Source: Eumeta japonica
Lineage: Eukaryota > Arthropoda > Insecta > Lepidoptera > Psychidae
DNA: 64,000 nt
Assembly: GCA_005406025.1 (NCBI GenBank)
Contig: BGZK01000186.1
Span: 434,001-498,000 of the forward strand
Direction of reading: 5' to 3'
Under the pieces are notes generated by a model. It was not told where the DNA came from, did not search any database, and was given only the letters and a program-made list of their open reading frames with translations. A program made the position numbers and the translations under genes. Below, in pieces: positions 25,631 through 38,191 of this stretch; position 1 is the first letter of the stretch; every line of letters begins with the position of its first letter.

Positions 25631-28600
25631 TCCGTAATATTAATGATCGTTATTTAACTTTTAACCACATTCATTTATAAAAAAAATAAACAAATGACCT
25701 CTGCCTCTAAATAGAACTACTCCCAAAAATAAATTTATAAATTAACTATCGTCAAAAACAATATGAAATCGTGAATCATGAAGAGGCACACATTCATGCC
25801 AAAACCTTTCCGATTACACCAAATTCAACTATAAAAATCCTTATTATCGTACATGCTGGACAAAAAATATTCCTTATTCGTTTAGTTACATCATAGGGGG
25901 AAACATTTTAAATATAGAGACAGGTAGGTACAACATCTTTAAATGAGCTCTGTTTGTTGCATAGTTATTAAAAATTATGACAGTGGATTAAAAAACATTG
26001 TATTATATATTATAAACTACCAAATTAGTCGGTATCACATCATGAACTATTAACAAATCTATTAAACCCACATAAAGACTGCTCGAGGTTCAATCTATTT
26101 CGCGGCCATTAGCGACTCCCAGAGGCGCAGGCCCGGCTCCCGCCTCGTACAGTCGACCCCTTTTTGTTCAACCCTGATATTTTCAATCTTCAGAACATCA
26201 TAAACGATTTGTACGACAAAGATATTACAAAATTTGAGAAAAGTAAGGAGACGTAACTATTAACGAATATAAACGATCGAGTTATCTATTTTATATTTTT
26301 GCATTTTATAGGAATTGTTCTCGAAATTTAAAATGAACTTGACCACGCCGAAACTCATAGCTTTGCCAAACGTTTATTAGCCGTGTGAAGTCACGAAATT
26401 GTGCGCTCAAAGAATAACGTAGTATTGATTACAATATCCCGTCGAGAATGTGTGCATCCCGGGGTTTAAGTTATAACTGAGAAAAAGTCCATAAAGGATA
26501 TAATTTAAGAACGAAAAAGCTGACAATACAGAAGTGACGGAGTTACTTCAAGAAAAAGATATTCAACAATGTCGTTTATCGGTTAACATCGTCTACAACG
26601 TTCGTCTTGCGTTTCGCCTTCAATATTAGAAGATTCCTTTTAGAGATTTAATAAGGAGAACTATTGCCGATAATTTTTCGAAAATAAATAGAGTGGCGTA
26701 CATTTAATTGGAAATCTTCAAATTTTCTTATAATGTGACGCGCGATGTCCTTTCTAAACCTTTTTTTTCATATTTTGACAATGACAAGAACAAGAAATTT
26801 GGATGTTGCGATTTATTAAAGATTATAGCCTGATTATTGAAAATTTCGGCTTCTAAGTGCATCTCTGAAAAAGAGTAGTGACATTTGGGCGATTGAAGTA
26901 ATTAAAGAGTGTTTTATATTATGGCTCTATGGTTATTTTCCCGATTTGTTGGCGAACATTTGTAAATTCAATTTCATTTGCGACGAAGACAACTTTGCGG
27001 ACTGTACTCGTGCTCGAAGTCCCGAGGGCGCAGGCTCTGGTCTCGGCCTCATTATTTGTTCGTATTTGCCCGTAATGAGCAGATCGGGTGTCGTCCCAGG
27101 GGACTTTCAGATTTCGCTTTCAGATACAAGTCCTATTCGGTTCGAAGGGAACTTTCATGGGTGTTATTTTGTTTGTCCGTCTTGTATTAGGTATTTATGA
27201 GGTTTCCGAATAGGACGGTTTCATGATGATATCGTTTGTGTCGACACTTTTTGACTGATTTAAGGAGGAGGAGGAACTCAATTCGTCTGTATTTTTTTTG
27301 TATGTATTTTTTTTTAATTTTATTATCAAAGTTCTTTTCGTATCATGTTTCTAAGTTTAAAAGTGGAATATATGAAATATGATATTCTTATTTTGATAAT
27401 GTAAAATTCTTCTTCTATACAGCGAATGAGACAACAGTAATTATTTCACATATCCAAAAAATATATCTAGGGGTCTGTATTATCTATAACCTACCTGTTT
27501 ACAGAATTTCTATAATACGGTAGCCCAATATTTATTTTCTCAGCGACAATGAAAATAAATTTGACAAGACGAGCCCATATCATCGCCTATTGTCCGCCAT
27601 GACAGTTTGCCAAACAGTCTCGTTCCGATTTGAAATATATTTTTTTTTACCGTTCGCATCGCCCCGATCGAATCGCGAACATCCCGACAAATAGAGGGAT
27701 GTCATTGTTGGAACGCGGACGGTGAAAGGTTCACAATTGATTTTTTGATACACACAGCTGTGCTTTAAATGCAACTAATAATTGTTGATAAATGACGTTG
27801 CAGCAGTGAGAATAAAATTTAAGCGTAATATTCTCGTATTCTCGGAGCATTCTGGTCCCGTCTCATTACCACGTTGATTCTCTAATTGTCGGGTATCCGT
27901 ATGTACGTCCAGTATAGAGTCCGGGTAACAGACTGACTTTTGAAGCCTCCTCTCCGTGTGGACATAATTACACAACTCCAGACCTCGTTCTCAGGCCTGG
28001 CCGAAAAATTAACATTACGAAAATTACTTTGTCATCCTAGGATGACAAAGTAATTAAATCCTCACAAAATATAAATAGTAAATTAAAGATCTGATATACA
28101 GAGTGGAGTGTTTCAAAATCAATCAATCATATTTAACTATAATTTTTTACTTTTAAACATAAAATTTATTTTAACATCTAACAAAACAGTTAAATCCTGT
28201 TGGTTCAAAAATTGCTTGTTAAAGTTATATGCTAACTGGTAGGGTGCTGTCAGTTACGATAAGCGCGTAATATATGATTTTTAATATCATATATGTTGCA
28301 GGTTTCCAAATTGAAATGCGAGTAAAAATCCCAATTATTTTCTATCACTATAATTTATTAAGAAAATAAATTAAAACCAACATGTACCGTGCAAAGCCAC
28401 AAATGCCGGAATGGCGGATTTTATCATTTGGAGGTGGCTTCACGCGCCTCTAATATTATCTGTAAGATTACCGGTTACCTGTCAATCATGAAGTTGAAAC
28501 AACGTCTTTTGACGGTTTTAACTTTTGACTTTAACAGTTAGCTAGTAATTATTGCAAATGAAGTTTGAAGCACACAACCGACATTTTACGCATGCAGTGT

Positions 28601-29212
28601 TTTAAATCCAAGACATGTAATGAAACGTATAATGTCAGCACACTTCATTGTCCATAACGAGTAGATGCGTTGAATGTACAAGAAATTTCGGTATCGTCCT
28701 GTTGAAAATAACTAAACTATCAAACACAAGTGAGTAAACCATTACGTACTAAACCGAACTTAGACCATTCCTGAGAATGGTTTACGTTTCAGAACAATTC
28801 TATTTAATGAATTAATCAGCAGACGGGGACTTTTCTGCCACAGGCGCACCCCCAGACCATTGCCCTATCGATGTATGTATGAACTCTGTCTCGCCACTGT
28901 TTACTTTGTTGGCTTTCTTGGCTCGTTCAAAATGCTAAAACAGCAACCTCGACACGCTTGTATGTTTCTCTAGGTATACTTTGTTAATTTTCGAGACTTA
29001 TCAACTTCCGCAGCGTTCGTGAGGGGTGAATGAAGAGTGTGAGCTGTTGACGACAATAATAATAGATAAACTTTATGATCAAGTGATATGTCGCAATCAT
29101 TTTTTATTTAATATTCATTTGTATTAAAAACAATGACATAACTTTTGTTATACCTATCAAATTTACTTTTAATGAGTATGGTTAAGGTGCTGATGTTTTA
29201 TAAATCGTAGTA
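25631..29212. other. Non-coding DNA upstream of otd with several GC-richer islands
   Basis: Patches at about 26095-26160, 26940-27200 and 27570-27960 are less AT-rich than their surroundings. They give spurious short frames on both strands. A dispersed-repeat scrap beginning near 27255 (GGAGGAGGAGGAACTCAATTCG) belongs to a common lepidopteran repeat also seen near 55178. No exon is recognised. The islands are possible regulatory elements, an inference from composition only. Confidence 0.4.
28022..28055. repeat. Perfect 34-bp palindrome without loop
   Basis: AATTACTTTGTCATCCT at 28022-28038 is followed directly by its exact reverse complement at 28039-28055. Confidence 0.95.
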
Positions 29213-29440
29213 CACTAGTTTTCCGCGCGGCTTCGCCTCCGTAGACATGTAATGAATTCTTTCGATTTTTATATTAAGTGTGCTATTATCTTTCAGTCAC
29301 TATCCTGATCCCGGTCCTTTTTTCGACTTCAATTCCGCTTTGTCTGTTTCGCCCACGGTCTCGTTTTAATACGCAACACCAGTCCTGGCCTGGATTCTGA
29401 TTTCAGTCCCCCTCGATTCTGAATGCAATCTTATTCACCT
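29213..29440 (-). mobile_element. Helitron-like 3' end with degenerate 6-bp array
   Basis: On the minus strand, an array of degenerate hexamers (about 29425-29310; plus strand TCCCGG, TCGACT, TCCGCT, TCGATT words) leads to a GC-rich segment. That ends in CTAG at 29217-29214, with a host A on the plus-strand side, as expected for a Helitron 3' terminus. The arrangement matches 38192-39322. A 5' end was not found. Confidence 0.6.
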
Positions 29441-30476
29441 TTTTTGAAGATCCTCTTGTGTTAATTCATTGGGAATACTATATATATGTATCAACGAAAA
29501 ATGATTCGTTATAACAATTAATCTATTTCTAATTGAACTTACAATGTAGGTACTATATTAATTCTAACAAGTATGTACTTTGTTTCTATCATTACTTGTT
29601 TTCTCGCATAATTTTTTTTTTAATTATTTTATATACATATAAAGATTAAATCAATTCAGAATAAATAAATTGAAATAATTAAACAAATTAGTAGTTCTAA
29701 TTCTTTCATTGCTAAATTAATAAAGTAGTATTTGATTTACATAATGCCTGTTAATTACATCAACTACTCTAATACTTATCATTTTAAAACGGCAAAGATA
29801 AAATGATCTTCTTTAATACTTAATTTTATTGTATTTACCGTATATTAAATGTTAAATTCAAGTGAAAGTAAATGTTTGAAGCGATTTTCATATTAGTTGA
29901 GATAAACAATCACTTTATCAAATGAAGTAAGTTACTACCCTTCCCTCGCTCCTCAAAAAGCGGCGCGGGGGCAGGGGGCAAAGCAACTGAACAAATCTAG
30001 CGCAGATCATTAGTCAATACCTAGTCGCACGAATAATTATTTGCGATGCCGTTCGAGATAGAATCGGTTTATTTCGATCATGACTTCTTTGCCTATTCAT
30101 TTAGTACCTTTTTGTATTACTCGCTAAAAGTAGTCAGTGAATGAAATAGTTGTGGTACTGTTGGTTAGTGTTGATGTTGAAAACCAAGTGTACACGTACC
30201 AAAAGTATAAGGAACCAAAGTACGAACCAAACACAGCACAGAAGGTGGTCACTTTCTACAATTCATTAATATCACCGATACCTTGGAACATAAATATTAT
30301 AGCAATAGCAAAAAACTATGTAACGTTGTTTAAAAATTAATAAATAAGTATTCTCTTACAATTAAATTTTGTTTTATTTTATTTAATATTTGTCATATAT
30401 AACAATTACAATAAATTATGACATTTATTTTTAGGATTCTATTTTTGACAAGAAATTAGATTTTTTAAACGTAATA
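29441..30476. other. AT-rich DNA, nothing recognised
   Basis: Apart from a G/C-rich word near 29955-29980, the stretch is AT-rich and has no supportable feature. The 67-codon frame at 30137-30340 shows no family motif. Confidence 0.45.
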
Positions 30477-30506
30477 TTAATACTGGAGGCGTTAATACTG
30501 GAGGAG
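30477..30506. repeat. 15-bp direct tandem duplication
   Basis: TTAATACTGGAGGCG at 30477-30491 is followed by TTAATACTGGAGGAG at 30492-30506, a 14/15 match. Confidence 0.85.
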
Positions 30507-30608
30507 TTGTCCTAATTAATACGTCGTAATTCAGTTCACTCTTAAATGTGCAACATATCAACTATCAATCACGCGTTGCAGGTGATTAAGAGTGAACTTT
30601 AGGACAAC
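30506..30608. repeat. Interrupted inverted repeat (MITE-like)
   Basis: The right arm, TTAAGAGTGAACT plus TTAGGACAAC (30586-30608), has its exact complements on the left as two blocks. GTTGTCCTAA is at 30506-30515 and AGTTCACTCTTAA at 30533-30545, separated by 17 extra bases. It looks like a small foldback element with an insertion in one arm. Confidence 0.75.
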
Positions 30609-30692
30609 CCGACATATGCAAACTCATGAGCATTCTCAGAGTTGAGTGCGATTTATTATTACGAACCTTAGTCCATTCATCGAAATATTTCT

Positions 30693-30896
30693 TAAAGCCT
30701 CTTCCACCATCTTCTTTTAAACAGACTTTTAATAAAAAAATCTTTTTTAAAATTAGTTTTGCGTTCCACGGTCTCCTTTTAGCAGTTTTTTAGCCCTAAG
30801 AACTGTTAAAAGGAGAACGTGAAACATAAAGCTAATTTTAAAAGTGACTTTTCGTGTAAAAGTCAGTTTAAAAGAAGATGGCGGGAAAGGGCTTTA
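30693..30896. mobile_element. 204-bp foldback (hairpin) element
   Basis: The left arm starts TAAAGCCTCTTCC (30693) and the right arm ends in GGGCTTTA (30896). The two arms, each nearly 100 bp, pair along almost their full length by eye, with shared blocks CCATCTTCTTTTAAAC, TTTAAAATTAG and TCTCCTTTTA. Only a few bases near 30791-30798 remain unpaired as a loop. No coding capacity is seen. This is a foldback MITE or a very long hairpin transcript if expressed. Confidence 0.8.
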
Positions 30897-31034
30897 GTGA
30901 ATTTAAACAAAAGTAACTTAATTGTCAATATAATGTTAACAATTAGTATTAAACAAGTTCCATAGTTGATTCAAGTAAATTAATTTATTTGATTACAATA
31001 AACGTTATATAGTTCAAATCTATCAAATTCTAAA

Positions 31035-31228
31035 TTGAATTTAATAAGCTGAATCAATTACTATGATCATTTCTATGTTGGTACTGATCATGGCCTTAGT
31101 TGAATTTATTAAAGTGAATCAGTTATTGTAATAATTTTGTTGTTGATATTGGCCAGGTATTAATTGAATTTGTTAAGATAAATTAGTCGGTATAGCCATT
31201 TTATATGTTAATACTGAATAATATCTAA
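31035..31228. repeat. Decayed tandem repeat with about 65-bp period
   Basis: Units begin with TTGAATTTAAT (31035), TTGAATTTATT (31100) and TTGAATTTGTT (31164). Each continues through a GAATCA/AATTAG word and a TGTT...TACTGA/GATATTGG word. Weaker matches at about 30968 and 31228 suggest further, more decayed units on both sides. Confidence 0.65.
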
Positions 31229-31309
31229 ATTACTTTACTTAACTAATTACAATAAGATCAATACAGTCGAGTAGTCCATTGAGTAATGATAATTAATCTA
31301 AATTATCTT

Positions 31310-33087
31310 ATTGTTTAAGATTTTGTTAGGCTTGTATGGAATTAAGACACAAATGGCAAAAATTACACGAGTGTTACGGTGATAGGACGCCAGCCGTCAA
31401 GATGGTGATAATGATGTTTCCAGTGAATGGAGTACATCAAGGACTAGAAAAAAGAATTTTAAATATTATTGTAATTCTAAAAATATACAGCAATAATTTA
31501 AATAAAAAGACATCCATAAAATAAATTAACCAATGGAAGGCGTGGCCTACTAAAGGCCTCGGGCGCACCCCCGCTCGTAATACGAAACGGTGGCAGTTGA
31601 TTTTGGCTGCGATGCGGCAAAAGAGAGCAAGTGCGTGTGTGCCGACACCTCGTCATGATACCGTAAACGTAAAACAGAAAAATGTTTATACGTCAAATAA
31701 TTTCCATGTACCTAAATAACAATTAAGACATTATCTTTGCCACTGAAACTGCACACATACATTTGGCAAACAATTGCTTCATCTTGTATTTTTTTTCAAT
31801 GAGTATCTAATCATAAATTAAACATGCCAAGTTTGTTTCTATCTACCGAGTTATCTCTTGTTAGGTACATAATTTTTCAAATAACTCTTGAACAATATTT
31901 TGTCAATCTTGTTTTTATGGTAGCTATGGGATCACACACACAAACCGAAAGTTAGACAATCATACCATAATTTATCGCGGTCGCGCACGGAACCGATATC
32001 GTCAATTATTGCGAAATCCACGCGCAGGAAGTCAAGATCAAAGAGAACTGCCAACTCCCACACCCGACGCGTCTGTAAAAAGGCGTCGCTGACACGGAGT
32101 CTATTTGCGATTCACGCCATAAAATATAACAAAGGCGCGCGAGCGCGGCTCCCGGACGCTAAACAAACGGACCGGCAACACTGCGCGGCGATTGTCGGCG
32201 ATGTTTGCGCAGTTGGCGGCCATGTAATTATGACGGATCGATATATTTTTTTATTTGTGAATTATGTATGTCCGTCCGGATTTTTTTTGTTTATACGTGA
32301 AATGTTAAGTTCGTTCACGTTTTTCCTTCTCATGATGTGTGTTATCGTTGAAAATATGGGTGTTACCTTCTGATTAGTTTTTACAAAGCTTCCTAACGGT
32401 AACAAATTAAGTAGTTAGGTATAATTATATCAAATTTTGATCAGCCCACTCAATAACATTCCCTTTCACGATCGTATTAGTTTAGTTCGAGAACTCCGCA
32501 ACCCTAAACCACCTAGTCAAATATTTCCACCGACGCGATGATAAAAACCAGTACCAGCGGTTTAAAGTGCTCAATGATGCACGGACTTAGTAATTTGATT
32601 TGGACTTCAGTTGACGTAGTCTCTGGTTTGAAGGAGTCGCTCTCAACGACTGAATCACCACATCTATTTAGGATCCCCAAGTAAAGAGCAAATCTGGTTC
32701 AGTGGAGGGGATCCAAATCTAAGGGTGACTGGGATTTAAAGAATCATAACCATTCTGTAATATTATTTTTACAAAATGTTATTGCTAATGTTAACAGGTA
32801 ACTTTGATTATTTGATTAATCCGACAGAATAGAGTAAATCTTATATAAAGGGGGGATGACTATAAAAAATATCTGAACATGTATAAAAAAATATTGTGCT
32901 TTTAATAGATGTTTCGTTAGTTAGCTGTCACTTAAATTGTTAATTATTTAGCGGTTCAAAAGCATTGATCTATAATCTATACAAAAGAGAAGATGCACAG
33001 TCTCGCGCTCAAAAACGGCCGCGGTAAATGATTGCTAAAACAAATAGTTGAGCACTCAGCATTCAATGTAGTTTCGTAGCACCTTTT
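31310..33087. other. Non-coding DNA with a CpG-rich island at about 31985-32260
   Basis: The island contains many CpGs (GGCGCGCGAGCGCGG near 32131) in otherwise AT-rich DNA. It is bordered by smaller mixed-composition stretches at 31530-31670 and 32480-32730. No open frame of note is present. A distal promoter, untranslated exon or enhancer is possible, but nothing in the sequence decides this. Confidence 0.35.
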
Positions 33088-33183
33088 GTTACTGTGTCGA
33101 AGTGTTCTGTCAAAAAATGCAAAAGCAACACATCAGAAGCTTTGAAAAAGGATGGTATTTTTTATTGTCAATCAGAAAAAAAT
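33088..33183 (+). pseudogene. THAP-like zinc-finger remnant
   Basis: A short plus-strand stretch reads VSKCSVKKCKSN...KKDGIFYC, with two Cys in a CSVKKC arrangement as at the start of THAP DNA-binding domains. The remaining THAP ligands and the AVPTIF-type end are not visible downstream. THAP domains occur in host proteins and in P-element-type transposases, so the origin is unclear. Confidence 0.3.
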
Positions 33184-34773
33184 AGTTTATTGATGATAGG
33201 TGCTCAATTATGTAGTATAATGAGTATTTTGTATTTCTTCATTTAAAGTAGCATTAGAAGCCGTGATATAAACCGACTTAAAAGACATAGACCTCAACAA
33301 CACTGGTCTCGTATTTCTTGCGTTGTCACGTTATTCGTTCGCTTTACATTACTGACTGTTCTTGTATTAATAGACTATAATATAATGATACTTTTTTCTA
33401 TATTATCTTTTTTATTATATTGATTCAAATCTTAAAATTATCTCTAAAGGGAAATCATACAATAGGTAAACCTAATTATTCCAAAAAAAATTATATTGTA
33501 TTTGAATGTTTTTTTGATAAATTATGTATAAGTACATATTATGTTAATCAAAAACATGTTAAAGTTTTATGGATCGTAATGTTACCAAAATAATAAATAG
33601 TGAGAAAATAATAAGAAAGTTTTATATGACTATTCTCTATGTACCTTAGAAGTTGCCAATTTCTTTCATGTATATTTTAACGTATATTATAAAAGTAAGG
33701 GATCATATTAACTTTAATCCAATGTGATTACTACATAAAGTTTTATTATGCAGTAAAATATCCTATCATTCTTTTCATACATTCGACTAAAAAGCTATAA
33801 TAATGATTTGAAATAAATTTAAACCACTCCACTGGTGTCGTGTTTTATAACAGCACGTATGAATTGTAAAAAATAGGACTTATTGTCTTCCAGTAAGAAA
33901 ATGATCGTTACTTGTTCTCTTTGCGTGTGTCAATAGTGTGACATTTGGGTACAAACATCAGATAATAAATAACGTTTTTTCCCTGTTTTCTCTTTGGCCC
34001 CGCGATACGGCCTCATACGGCATGTGAAATGTGGTACAGAAACATTATGTATACTTCGAACCATTTTTCGACATTAAAATACTAAGCGAGGATGCATCTT
34101 TCCTTTTTTACCTCTGTGTTGAAAACGCACAAAATCTGCTGTAAAGGTTATTAATTTTCACCACGGCCAAGATTTACCGAAGTGCGATATGTGAAAAGAT
34201 ACGCCCTTTCCATACAAATCCATGAAACAATTCTCTGTATTTTTTAACCATCAACTCCTTTGAATCATAAACTAATAAAAAACTAAACCTCCTATAAAAC
34301 GGAGGAACGTTATATATAAAATACAACGCACGTTGTCCGGTTTTCGTACGTTATAATTAAACAGTATGAATACTCTGTAATGTGTAATGTAGCTTAATGA
34401 TGAAATGCGATCCCATACAAATCCCATCCTCGTTTCTGGGTTTTCGTAATCGATTCTTCGTATGGGCATAATGTCCTTCTTTAAGAAAATTCTGATTAAG
34501 TTACTGACTACATAACGTGAGGAAGTATTTTTTACCACTGTAACAGTGTTTTACATCCTAGAGTTCCGAGGGTTATAATAATTGGCAGTCTTTAAATAAG
34601 CATAATTTTAACTTGCTGGCTAACACGGAGATAAGTAATATGTATGTGGTGAATATATATACATAAATGTAATAACATGTTTGTTATATCGATATTTCCT
34701 TCATTAATGTTTATACATAAACAACGTAACTTCTAGCAGAGTTATACCTATTATAATATAAGAAAGACAATAC
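33184..34773. other. AT-rich DNA, nothing recognised
   Basis: The minus-strand 88-codon frame at 34272-34538 lacks family motifs. No repeats were noticed. Confidence 0.45.
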
Positions 34774-35947
34774 GTGTGTCAAACTGAAAGTCGTTAAAAA
34801 ATTAAAAAAAAATTCAAAATAATGTCCGTTGAGATCAATACGTCGCTGCATTAAATACAACCACTGAGACAAACACTGGCCACTCGCACTTAGGGTCCCT
34901 TCGACGACCCTTTCATATGCAGCCACTGCTTTCTCGGCGTCCCTAAACCACCTTTCTCTCGAAGTTTTTCTTTTATTTTAGGAAATAAATAAAAATCGGA
35001 GGTTGGTGCTGTAAGGCGGGTCGGGCGGTATTTCTGTAACTGACGTCCCCAAACTGTTAGCTGTTTGTCTAGCAGTATGATGTGAGGCGATGTCATGTTT
35101 CGAGTCGTTCTTTCCAAACTTTTTCCAAAACAAGAGGCAAACAGTCGTTAGTGTACCAGTCTGTAGTGACTGCTTTTTATCTTCTAAAACAATTGCTGCT
35201 TAACGACCTGTCCTTCCGAATAAATGGCCACTATCCTTTTTTCCGACGCTTCGACCTCGTATTACTTTATTTAGTAGGCAACTCCTCGATAGGAAACACC
35301 CACCAGACTCTTTTGGTTTAGGAATCGTAACAGTACACCCGGGTTTCGTCACTTATTTCTATGTTCTATACGGTATTTCAGCCAGTGACGGCAAATCTTT
35401 GCATCATTTCCCGACAACAATTAGTACGACGGAGTTTTTGAGCTTTGCTCAAATTACGAGGTATCCTGTCCGCTAAATGTTCATGATTTTGTGCACTTGA
35501 CTCATACCGATGCAACAACAACAATAACAATAAGCTTGTCTGAATCTGTCGGTAGAGGTCACTCTTCTGTCAGTCTATGTCATGAGCGCGCACAGTACTG
35601 ATGTTGTTTTCGGTGGTCGCCATAGAAGGAGGTGCCTGACGCAGATCATCAGTCAGGTTAGTGCGATTCCGTTTGTATTCGTTAAACCGGCTATGTTCAA
35701 TGGCAAGGGATGAAGATTCATCATGAAAGGCCAGCCGAAGTCCTTTATAACGTTCTCGTTGCCTGAAATGGCAATGAAATTCAGAGAAAATCATTGCAAG
35801 ATTTTTTTTTATTTTAAATTTATGTTGACGTTTAGACAGTTTTCTTTTTTCCGCCAATTTGTAAAAACAAATGACAGATGAATGCAATATACATAATAAG
35901 GATGGCAGAGTTGTGGCCAGTTCTAAAATTGTAAGTGTCACTCACGT
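34774..35947 (-). pseudogene. mariner transposase, copy A
   Basis: Minus-strand frames give a mariner transposase. The N-terminus is near 35830-35600 (MIFSEFHCHF, FHDESSS, NEYKRN), the first catalytic block SDETRVYCYD near 35370, and a second-motif segment HDIASHHTARQT near 35090-35060. The third block (APTSDFYLFPKIKEKLRE) is at about 35010-34955, and the C-terminal MQRRIDLNGHYFE at about 34855-34815. Ends resemble those of copy B at 52879-54140: GTCAAACTGAAAGTC on the left and the complement of ACACTT-type sequence on the right. Frameshifts fall between the second and third motifs and elsewhere. The copy is dead. Its central part is almost identical to copy B. Confidence 0.85.
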
Positions 35948-36022
35948 GATGTCTTTACACCATCGTAATTAATTCGAAAGCACTTGGCAAGGGACAATAA
36001 ACTGATACTAGATACGTAGCTC

Positions 36023-36320
36023 TCAGAACCAGTAGGGTATATCATGCGACCAAAACGTTCCGCGCACCGCACACTGCGACACTACACGGTTGTCTGGGTG
36101 GGACACAAAAAATATCTTTACCTTTACGACAATAAAGTGCGTCAGCGCGTAAAATTCTGCACAATGGCGTTCGGGAAGAGCAATTATCGCGCCCGAAATT
36201 AACGTCTTTGTCAAAATACTGTGCGGTTTCACTTTCGTCCGAACAGTGGTCGCACTGTTAACGAAATATTTTTTTGTTCGACATTGTATTCTTTCATAGA
36301 ACTTAACATACACTACAAGC
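36023..36320 (-). pseudogene. Possible transposase N-terminal remnant (DUF4817-like)
   Basis: A minus-strand frame of 96 codons plus an alternative frame gives segments such as AQYFDKDVNFGRDN and SSRTPLCRIL. These faintly resemble the N-terminal helix-turn-helix part of transposases with a DUF4817-type domain. The match is short and spread over two frames. Chance is a real alternative. Confidence 0.25.
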
Positions 36321-38191
36321 GCTGTTGTCCGAGTATTCGAAAACGAAGTACTCGTTAGGTGTTGCGGTTGGCCGTCGGCCCCGCCGTCGTTACCAGTCGT
36401 TGACGCTACCTAAGACGTGCACTAGACCAACGTGAAGGTTTCAAGGTTGAAGCCTTCAATTTGAAGTGAAAAATTGCTTGAAATAGTGATGTGATAGAAA
36501 TTTGACACGAGACAATCGATATTTTATGTAAGAAAAATTTAATGTCTCCTTTTCTCGACAATACACAAGTACGACATAAATCGACGTAAATAGTTCTAGT
36601 TAATGTATTAATAAATTTTTAAAATAACATATTTGTCAAAGGTTTTGAGCATAATGTATCATGATCGTCTTTCTTGAATATACGTATATCGACGTCAATA
36701 TCATTATAGGTATTTTATATATTTTTTATTATTATTTATATATTTAAATAAATATCAAACTAATAGAAAGGAATACAGTTTTTCTTGTTAATGTGCTTTC
36801 AATTTAAATGATATCAATGTACATTTATCACCTTAAACGATGGTGTACGCCGATAATTCGTTACTGCCTCGTTATTGGGGTGGGTAAAAGCCATAATATA
36901 TTATAGCGATGAGTGGAGAATTTAGTATGTGATGGAATCAATTCAATCCTGTCACCTGGTAAATTTTCTTTTACATTAAATTACATTTTTTGACGTGATA
37001 AAGTTTTACAAATAAATGAACGCCGGCTGCACGCACGAAAAAGCATGACTCATTGTCACGTTCCGCTTAAGCCGAGTGTGCAAGCGAGAGCGCGGAACAA
37101 GCGATAGAGAGGCACGATCGGCCTAAGCGTTCGACGTGTGACGCATCGATCTCTCTTCCACTCCATCGGCCGACGTGTCCGAGTAGTAGAGAGGTAGCGG
37201 CAGCACACAACCTACGCATGAACTGTTTAGTTAGCAAATTACACTTGAAACACTCCCCTTCATTTCCTACTTCTCCTATCATTGTCCTATCCTTAACAGA
37301 ATAACGCAGATTGGAGGATCGTAAATATCACACCTGTATATAAGTTCATCATCTTCATCATCATCGCTCAACCTTCAGCCAGTCGCAATGACTGAAAGGG
37401 ACAAGTCCCGATACACCGAAGGGAGCGTAAATATCGGGGGGAGTGTAGGTTCTAGCTTGGATTAGGAGTGACAGGAGTGTAGAGCCAGCCGGTATTTGTG
37501 CAACCTATATCACACATGTATATAAGTTGTAATTAAATTGTTAATAGGATATTGTTTCTTCTAATTGATTTGTATGATTTAAATAAAAAAATATTTGAAT
37601 TAACGAGTGCAAATAAATGTTAATTTATTGAAAAAATTGCAATTTTCAAATAACTCCTTTTTTGTATTATACAAAATAATGATAATTCAGTGATAATAAT
37701 TCAATTCATAAAAGTATGCAAGTTTTCATCAATGTTTTCTTATGACGTTATCACGTAAAATTCGTCCGTAAACCGACTTTAGACAACTAATTTTTTTAAT
37801 AAAATGGGTCATGAAAACACAATTTCAATAAACTTTTATGTATCTTATAAGTTACCTCATACAATGTTTAATTAGACTGTCTAACACTACAATATTACTG
37901 GTGTAGATAAAAACAGGTAATATAGAACTGTTTTTTTATTGTTATATAATATCTAAGATATAAAAATGAAAAAAATAATTATTCATTTGTTATTATTTTT
38001 GGATGTATTTTAAGTGGTAGCTTCTATACTGACAAAAAATGTCTATTTTTAATCAGTAATATTGTCCTTTCATCCTTTTTTTCACAAATGTTAGAAGATT
38101 GTTTCTTTAACAAGTTTGTCATAAGAATGATCTACAGGAACAACAGAGAAGGTTTCGCTGCGTTGTGATACACAAGGAAAATCTCTTCAAA
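36321..38191. other. Non-coding DNA with CpG-rich patches
   Basis: Patches at about 36335-36450 and 37020-37215 are CpG-rich. The second produces a spurious 71-codon minus-strand frame. A short tandem ATCATC run is at about 37347-37365. Nothing else could be supported. Confidence 0.4.

Noticed and set aside
31035..31228. CRISPR-like array
   Set aside because: Units are diverged and contiguous without unique spacers, and the DNA is eukaryotic.
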